Part shown: positions 5,925 through 9,173 of the stretch, piece by piece
Layout of the letters: the number at the start of each line of letters is the position of its first letter
Position numbering within the stretch: the stretch's first letter is position 1
DNA from: Thermoleophilaceae bacterium
GTDB taxonomy: Bacteria > Actinomycetota > Thermoleophilia > Solirubrobacterales > Thermoleophilaceae
NCBI GenBank assembly: GCA_013813135.1
Contig: JACCSF010000044.1
Coordinates: 1 to 9,173, forward strand
Direction: 5' to 3'
DNA length: 9,173 nucleotides
Program-made: the position numbers and the translations under genes
Notes under the pieces: model-generated
The model's database searches: none
The model's input: the letters and a program-made list of their open reading frames with translations, nothing else
What the model was told of the DNA's origin: nothing

Positions 5925-6171
5925 GTGCGCAGGCGCCAGTTCCGCGAGATGGTGGACAAGATCGGAGAGGGGCACCGGCTCCATCGCGAGGAGCTGCGGG
6001 CACACCGGGAGGAGAATGACCGTCAGGTCCCGCGCGAGATCCTGCTGGAACAGCGCGAGGCCCGGGAAATGCTGCGGCATGCGGCACGGCATCCAGGCCA
6101 ACACCGAGGGCCTGCTGCGGGTGCTCGACGAGTTCCGCCGCGGCGACGGACCGGCAGCAGCCGGCACCTAG
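5925..6171 (+). pseudogene. Small coiled-coil protein gene interrupted by a frameshift
   Basis: From GTG 5925 the frame reads RRRQFREMVDKIGEGHRLHR and continues charged and helical through EILLEQREAREMLR. It then loses sense. A second frame continues HGIQANTEGLLRVLDEFRRG and stops at TAG 6169-6171. The 247-nt span is one base too long for 82 codons, so one extra base (or two missing) between about 6070 and 6095 explains the break. Repaired, it would be an 81-residue, almost entirely helical, charged protein. The tail resembles the IRANTxxxLRVLD ends I recall of small actinobacterial helical proteins of unknown role. The gene is divergent from the acetamidase-family gene (42-nt gap), and its stop overlaps the stop of acyl-CoA dehydrogenase 2 in the palindrome CTAG. 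The first frame stays open far beyond, but that is an antisense artefact over acyl-CoA dehydrogenase 2. Confidence 0.6.
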
Positions 6172-7355
6172 AGCCCGTACGAGCGGCCGATCACGTCCAG
6201 CATCACCTCGTCGGTGCCGGCGCCGATGCGGTTCAGGCGCATGTCGCGCCACGCTCGCTCGATGCCGTACTCCTTCATGTAGCCGGCGCCGCCGTGGATC
6301 TGGAGGCACTCGTCGGTGACTTCGCACGCCATGCGCGCGGTGTAGAGCTTGGCCATCGAGATCTCGCGCACGGGGTACTCGCCGTTCTGGAAGCGCCAGG
6401 CGGTCGTGTAGACCATCTGGCGGCCCGCCTCGATCTTGGTCGCCATGTCGGCGAACTTGTGGCGGATCGCCTGGAACTTGCCGATCTGGCGGCCGAAGGC
6501 CGTGCGCTCGGTCGCGTACTGGAGCGTTCGGTCGAAGCACTTCTGCGCGCCGGCCACGCACCCCGCGGCGCCGATCAGCCGCTCGCCCTGGAGCTCCCAC
6601 ATGATGTGGTAGAAGCCCTTGCCCTCCTGGCCGAGCATCGCCTCGTGGGGCACGCGTACGTCCTGGAACGCGAGCAGAGCGGTGTCGGACGAGTGCATCC
6701 CGAGCTTCTCGAGCTTCTTCTCGCGGATCACGCCGGGCGAGTCCATGTCGACCAGGAACAGCGTGAAGCCGTCGTAGCCGGCGTCGGGATCGGTCTTCGT
6801 CACGAGCACGATGAAGTCCGCGCGGTGGCCGTTGGTGATGTACGTCTTCGAGCCGTTGATGATCCACTCGTCGCCGTCGCGCACGGCGCGCGTCTTGATG
6901 CCCGCGACGTCGGACCCGGCGTCGGGCTCGGTGATGCCGAGGCACGCGATCTTCTCGCCGCGGATGGCCGGCACGAGGTACTGCTGCTTCTGCTCCTCGC
7001 TGCCGAACAGGAACACCGGTGGGCTGGCCATGTCCGTGTGCACCGCCACGCCCATCGCGAGCCCTCCGGAGTTGCAGTTCGTCATCTCCTCGGCCAGGAC
7101 GAGGTTGCAGTAGTAGTCGCCGCCCTCACCGCCGTACTCCTCAGGGTAGGAGAGCCCGAGGAAGCCGAGCTCGCCCATGCGCCGGAAGACCGAGTCGGGG
7201 AAGGTGGTCTCCTCCCACTCCTCGGCGTGCGGCGCCAGCTCCTTCGTCACGAACGAGCGGATCGACTCGCGCAGCTGCTCGTGCTCCTCGGTGAAGATGA
7301 AGTGCTTGCGACGGGCGGCATGATCGGGCTTGAGCATCGCGTCGGCGGTGGCCAT
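6168..7355 (-). CDS. Acyl-CoA dehydrogenase 2 (LCAD/isovaleryl-type active site)
   Basis: 395 residues, collinear with acyl-CoA dehydrogenase 1 apart from a one-residue indel near residue 50. By hand count 69 of the last 115 residues are identical. Motifs: CLGITEPDAGSD (138-149), NGSKTYITNG (167-176), KLGMHSSDTALLAF (217-230), ERTAFGRQIGKFQAIRHK (283-300) and LQIHGGAGYMKEYGIER (351-367). E258 in LQGERLIGAAG is the likely catalytic base; the YEGT glutamate is replaced (IGAGT, 377-381). The IGAGT tail and overall look are closer to isovaleryl-CoA dehydrogenase than in the first paralogue, but substrate assignment is uncertain. ATG at 7355-7353 has no Shine-Dalgarno sequence; TAGCTT sits 6 nt upstream with a -35-like TTTACT 17 bp further, so the transcript is probably leaderless. 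A 27-bp dyad overlaps that -35, suggesting repression by a regulator not encoded in the adjacent genes. Confidence 0.93.
   Translation of the reverse strand: MATADAMLKPDHAARRKHFIFTEEHEQLRESIRSFVTKELAPHAEEWEETTFPDSVFRRMGELGFLGLSYPEEYGGEGGDYYCNLVLAEEMTNCNSGGLAMGVAVHTDMASPPVFLFGSEEQKQQYLVPAIRGEKIACLGITEPDAGSDVAGIKTRAVRDGDEWIINGSKTYITNGHRADFIVLVTKTDPDAGYDGFTLFLVDMDSPGVIREKKLEKLGMHSSDTALLAFQDVRVPHEAMLGQEGKGFYHIMWELQGERLIGAAGCVAGAQKCFDRTLQYATERTAFGRQIGKFQAIRHKFADMATKIEAGRQMVYTTAWRFQNGEYPVREISMAKLYTARMACEVTDECLQIHGGAGYMKEYGIERAWRDMRLNRIGAGTDEVMLDVIGRSYGL
6266..6305. repeat. 40-bp perfect direct repeat, copy 2 (inside acyl-CoA dehydrogenase 2)
   Basis: Second copy of the repeat at 2965-3004, same orientation. 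The pair could support recombination that would delete 3301 bp including the TetR and acetamidase-family genes. Confidence 0.9.
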
Positions 7356-7361
7356 GGACCG

Positions 7362-7390
7362 AAGCTACCGGAGGCCCTTGAAAAAGTAAA
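7362..7390 (-). promoter_or_regulatory. Leaderless promoter of acyl-CoA dehydrogenase 2
   Basis: Minus strand: TTTACT (7390-7385, 4 of 6 to TTGACA), 17-bp spacer, TAGCTT (7367-7362, TANNNT type), then 6 nt to the ATG at 7355. Transcription would begin at or next to the ATG, in line with the missing Shine-Dalgarno sequence. Confidence 0.55.
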
Positions 7391-7409
7391 CAGTGGCACT
7401 TCCTACTTT
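7383..7409. promoter_or_regulatory. 27-bp interrupted palindrome, operator candidate
   Basis: The arms read AAAGTA-N3-AGTG-N-CACT-N3-TACTTT, exactly symmetric about base 7396, with 20 of 26 flanking positions paired. It is an AT-richer island in the divergent gap and covers the -35 of acyl-CoA dehydrogenase 2, so a bound dimer (or two dimers) would block that promoter. It lies about 50 bp upstream of the flavoprotein -10. The motif is not one I recognise. Confidence 0.6.
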
Positions 7410-7454
7410 CCGCTTCCTCGCCGCGAGCGGTGGGCGCGCCGGCTGGGGGCCGCG

Positions 7455-7472
7455 CTCCGGTAGCTTGCGGCA
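7455..7472 (+). promoter_or_regulatory. Leaderless -10 element of the flavoprotein gene
   Basis: CTCCGGTAGCTT (7455-7466) is followed by 6 nt and the ATG at 7473. The same 12 bases stand 6 nt before the ATG of the divergent acyl-CoA dehydrogenase 2 gene (7373-7362, minus). No Shine-Dalgarno sequence is present and no clear -35 is seen. Confidence 0.55.
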
Positions 7473-8870
7473 ATGAGCGAGCGCGAATTCGACGTTGTGG
7501 TCCTGGGAGCAGGCCCAGCCGGTGAGGTATGCGCGGGGCGGCTGGGCGAGTACGGGCTGAGCGTGGCGATCGTGGAGCGTCACCTGGTCGGAGGCGAGTG
7601 CTCGTTCTACGCGTGCATGCCCTCAAAGGCGCTGCTGCGCCCGGGTGAGCTGCTCGCCGAGGTGCGGCGCATTCCCGGCGTGCGCGAGGCGGTGACGGGC
7701 GGGCTCGACGTGGGCGCCGTGCTGGAGCGACGCGACGAGATCATCCACAACCTCGACGACAAGCACATGGAGCCGTGGCTGGCCGACCGCGGCGTGACGC
7801 TCGTGCGCGGCAGCGGCCGGTTCGACGGCGAGCGCCGCGTGGTGGTCGGCGACGAGACGCTGACCGCCGGGCGCGCAGTGGTCGTGGCCACCGGGAGCGG
7901 ACCGGCGATGCCGCCCGTCGAAGGCCTCGAGGACGCGAAGCCGTGGACCAACGAGGAGGCCACGACAGCCAAGCGGCCGCCCGGCCGCCTGACCATCCTG
8001 GGCGGCGGCGTGGTCGGGGTGGAGATGGCGCAGGCGTGGCGCAGCCTCGGCTCGCAGGTCACGCTGATCGAGCGCGGGGATCGGCTGATCCCGCGCGAGG
8101 AGCCGTTCGCGAGCGACCAGGTCGAGGAGGCGCTGCGCGAGTCCGGCGTGGACGTGCGCAAGGGGGCCGGGGCCGTGGCGGTCCGCGCACACGACGGAGA
8201 GGTCGACGTGGAGCTCGACTCTGGCGAGTCGATCCCGGGCGACGAGCTGCTGGTGGCGATCGGCCGGCGCCCGAACACCGTGGAGCTCGGCGTCGAGACG
8301 ATCGGCTTGGAGCCGGGCAAGACGATCGAGGTGGACGACTGGATGCGGGCGACCGGGTCGGACTGGCTGTACGCGATCGGCGACGTGAACGGCCGTGCGC
8401 TGCTCACGCACATGGGCAAGTACCAGGCGCGCATAGCCGCGGACACGATTCTCGGGGCCGGCGGTCCCTGCCTGATCCTCGATGGGGCGCGCGCGCCGCG
8501 CGTGATATTCACGGACCCGCAGGTGGCGGCCGTGGGCTACACGCTGGACGCGGCGCAGGAGGCGGGGCTGAACGCGCGGGCGGTCGAGGTGCCGACGCAG
8601 GGGAGCGCCGGCGCCAGCTTCTACGGGCGCGACGAAGCGCGCGGGACGACGCGGCTGGTCGTGGACGAGGACGCCGGCGTCCTGGTCGGCGCGACCTTCA
8701 CCGGCCCTGAGATCGCGGAGTTCCTGCAGGCGGCGACGATCGCCGTGGTCGGCGAGGTGCCGCTGGAGCGCCTGGCTCACGCCGTGCCGGCCTTCCCCAC
8801 CCGCAGCGAGGTGTGGCTCTACCTGATGGAGCAGCTCGGGCTGTCCGGGCCGTGCCAGCGGGAGGGCTAG
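7473..8870 (+). CDS. FAD/NAD(P) disulfide-oxidoreductase family protein (dihydrolipoamide dehydrogenase-like)
   Basis: 465 residues, the usual length for the class I pyridine nucleotide-disulfide oxidoreductases (lipoamide dehydrogenase, mercuric and glutathione reductase). FAD loop LGAGPAG (11-17); redox pair C43-S-F-Y-A-C48 followed by MPSK; a second FAD contact VVVATGS (137-142); NAD(P) loop GGGVVGVE (177-184); YAIGDVNG (300-307); and a C-terminal dimerisation domain from about 345. The canonical HxHPTxxE, which supplies the His-Glu acid/base from the partner subunit, reads P439-A-F441-P-T-R-S-E446: both His are lost, Glu is kept. So it probably does not work exactly like lipoamide dehydrogenase; a quinone, small disulfide or other electron acceptor is possible. 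No 2-oxo acid dehydrogenase E1 or E2 genes lie beside it. ATG 7473 is set by the TAGCTT -10 six nt upstream. Followed after 5 nt by the alkyltransferase-like gene. Confidence 0.9.
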   Translation: MSEREFDVVVLGAGPAGEVCAGRLGEYGLSVAIVERHLVGGECSFYACMPSKALLRPGELLAEVRRIPGVREAVTGGLDVGAVLERRDEIIHNLDDKHMEPWLADRGVTLVRGSGRFDGERRVVVGDETLTAGRAVVVATGSGPAMPPVEGLEDAKPWTNEEATTAKRPPGRLTILGGGVVGVEMAQAWRSLGSQVTLIERGDRLIPREEPFASDQVEEALRESGVDVRKGAGAVAVRAHDGEVDVELDSGESIPGDELLVAIGRRPNTVELGVETIGLEPGKTIEVDDWMRATGSDWLYAIGDVNGRALLTHMGKYQARIAADTILGAGGPCLILDGARAPRVIFTDPQVAAVGYTLDAAQEAGLNARAVEVPTQGSAGASFYGRDEARGTTRLVVDEDAGVLVGATFTGPEIAEFLQAATIAVVGEVPLERLAHAVPAFPTRSEVWLYLMEQLGLSGPCQREG

Positions 8871-8875
8871 CCCGG

Positions 8876-9169
8876 TTGAGACAGCCGCTGGACACGAGCG
8901 CCCCGCGTGCCCGCGCCGTGCTCGACCGCATGCGCTCGATCGCGCCCGGCCGCGTCAGCACCTACGCCGACCTGAGTCCGGAGGCCCCGCGCTACGCGGG
9001 CGCCGTGATGGCGGCGTGCGACGACCCCGACGTGCCGTGGCAGCGCATCGTGCGCGCCGACGGCTCGCTGGCGAAGGGGGAGCGCCAGCGCCGCCTGCTG
9101 GAGGCGGAGGGCGTCCCGTTCGAGGGCGAGCGCGTGGACATGCGCGCCGCCTGGATGCCACCTGGATGA
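8876..9169 (+). CDS. Alkyltransferase-like protein (MGMT family, Cys replaced by Trp)
   Basis: 97 residues from TTG 8876, 5 nt after the flavoprotein stop, with GGAGGG (8861-8866) 9 nt upstream. It matches the DNA-binding domain of O6-alkylguanine-DNA alkyltransferase: IAPGRVSTYADL (22-33) with the DNA-contacting Tyr30, the Arg39 finger in PRYAGAVMAA, then VPWQRIVRADGSL (53-65) and QRRLLEAEGV (71-80). The active-site PCHRV is P54-W55-Q-R-I-V: the alkyl-accepting Cys is Trp and the His is Gln. It therefore cannot transfer alkyl groups. Characterised alkyltransferase-like proteins flip and bind alkylated guanines and hand them to nucleotide excision repair; that role is inferred here. No N-terminal MGMT domain is present, as usual for this group. 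The sequence ends in WMPPG just before the window edge. An upstream extension would overlap the flavoprotein and lacks support. Confidence 0.88.
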   Translation: MRQPLDTSAPRARAVLDRMRSIAPGRVSTYADLSPEAPRYAGAVMAACDDPDVPWQRIVRADGSLAKGERQRRLLEAEGVPFEGERVDMRAAWMPPG

Positions 9170-9173
9170 CAGC

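Noticed and set aside
4817..6171. Programmed frameshifting as the explanation for the split acetamidase-family gene
   Set aside because: I see no slippery heptamer plus downstream structure at the breaks, and two separate shifts would be required in a metabolic enzyme. Error or decay is simpler.
4915..6945. 676-codon minus-strand open frame
   Set aside because: It is the wrong frame over acyl-CoA dehydrogenase 2; only its middle piece (about 5110-5370), carrying PPRENGGNMD, belongs to the broken acetamidase-family gene.
4956..7463. 835-codon open frame on the + strand
   Set aside because: It runs antisense to acyl-CoA dehydrogenase 2 and the acetamidase-family gene; long antisense frames are normal in GC-rich genes, and the composition is Arg/Ala/His-rich with no domain. 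Only the stretch from 5925 to about 6090 looks like real protein.
1..9173. CRISPR arrays, tRNA or rRNA genes, insertion sequences, phage or toxin-antitoxin modules
   Set aside because: No regularly spaced repeats, no tRNA-like cloverleaf, no transposase or integrase motifs, and no recognisable defence genes were seen on either strand.

Overview
The window is high-GC (roughly two-thirds G+C) bacterial DNA with dense, short-spaced genes, frequent GTG and TTG starts, and promoters that look leaderless with a TANNNT-type -10. Together with the gene families present (a secreted ferritin-like protein, several acyl-CoA dehydrogenases, a flavoprotein reading GGECSFYACMPSK), this suggests an actinobacterium, perhaps of the Thermoleophilia/Solirubrobacterales type. 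That placement is an inference; no marker gene is present.

Layout. (1) 1-160: the C-terminal tail of an unrecognised + strand gene, then an inverted-repeat hairpin (171-228) between convergent genes. (2) 240-1694, minus strand: a FabG-like short-chain dehydrogenase and, upstream of it, a RibD/DHFR-fold reductase. (3) 1776-2827, plus strand: a small two-helix membrane protein, a spacer with a perfect 17-bp tandem repeat, and an exported ferritin-like protein with an intact E/ExxH/E/ExxH ligand set. (4) 2867-4713, minus strand: a TetR-family regulator whose stop overlaps the GTG start of acyl-CoA dehydrogenase 1, with palindromes near the promoter. (5) 4817-6171: an acetamidase/formamidase-family gene split across three frames (minus) and, divergent from it, a small coiled-coil gene also broken by a frameshift (plus). 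(6) 6168-7355, minus: acyl-CoA dehydrogenase 2, a close paralogue of the first. (7) 7356-7472: a divergent control region with a 27-bp interrupted palindrome and two matching leaderless -10 elements. (8) 7473-9169, plus: a flavin disulfide-oxidoreductase homologue that has lost the usual C-terminal histidines, followed 5 nt later by a Cys-less alkyltransferase-like DNA repair protein.

How the genes may work together: the two acyl-CoA dehydrogenases, the FabG-like reductase and the TetR regulator point to acyl-CoA (fatty-acid or branched-chain) catabolism under ligand-responsive repression. The flavoprotein and alkyltransferase-like gene form a separate small operon, possibly redox or DNA-damage related. 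No CRISPR array, rRNA, tRNA, insertion sequence, prophage or recognisable defence system was found. I do not see clear evidence of a new multi-gene system. The most promising items are the control region at 7356-7472, the flavoprotein/alkyltransferase-like pair, and the cluster of reading-frame breaks at 5069-6095.
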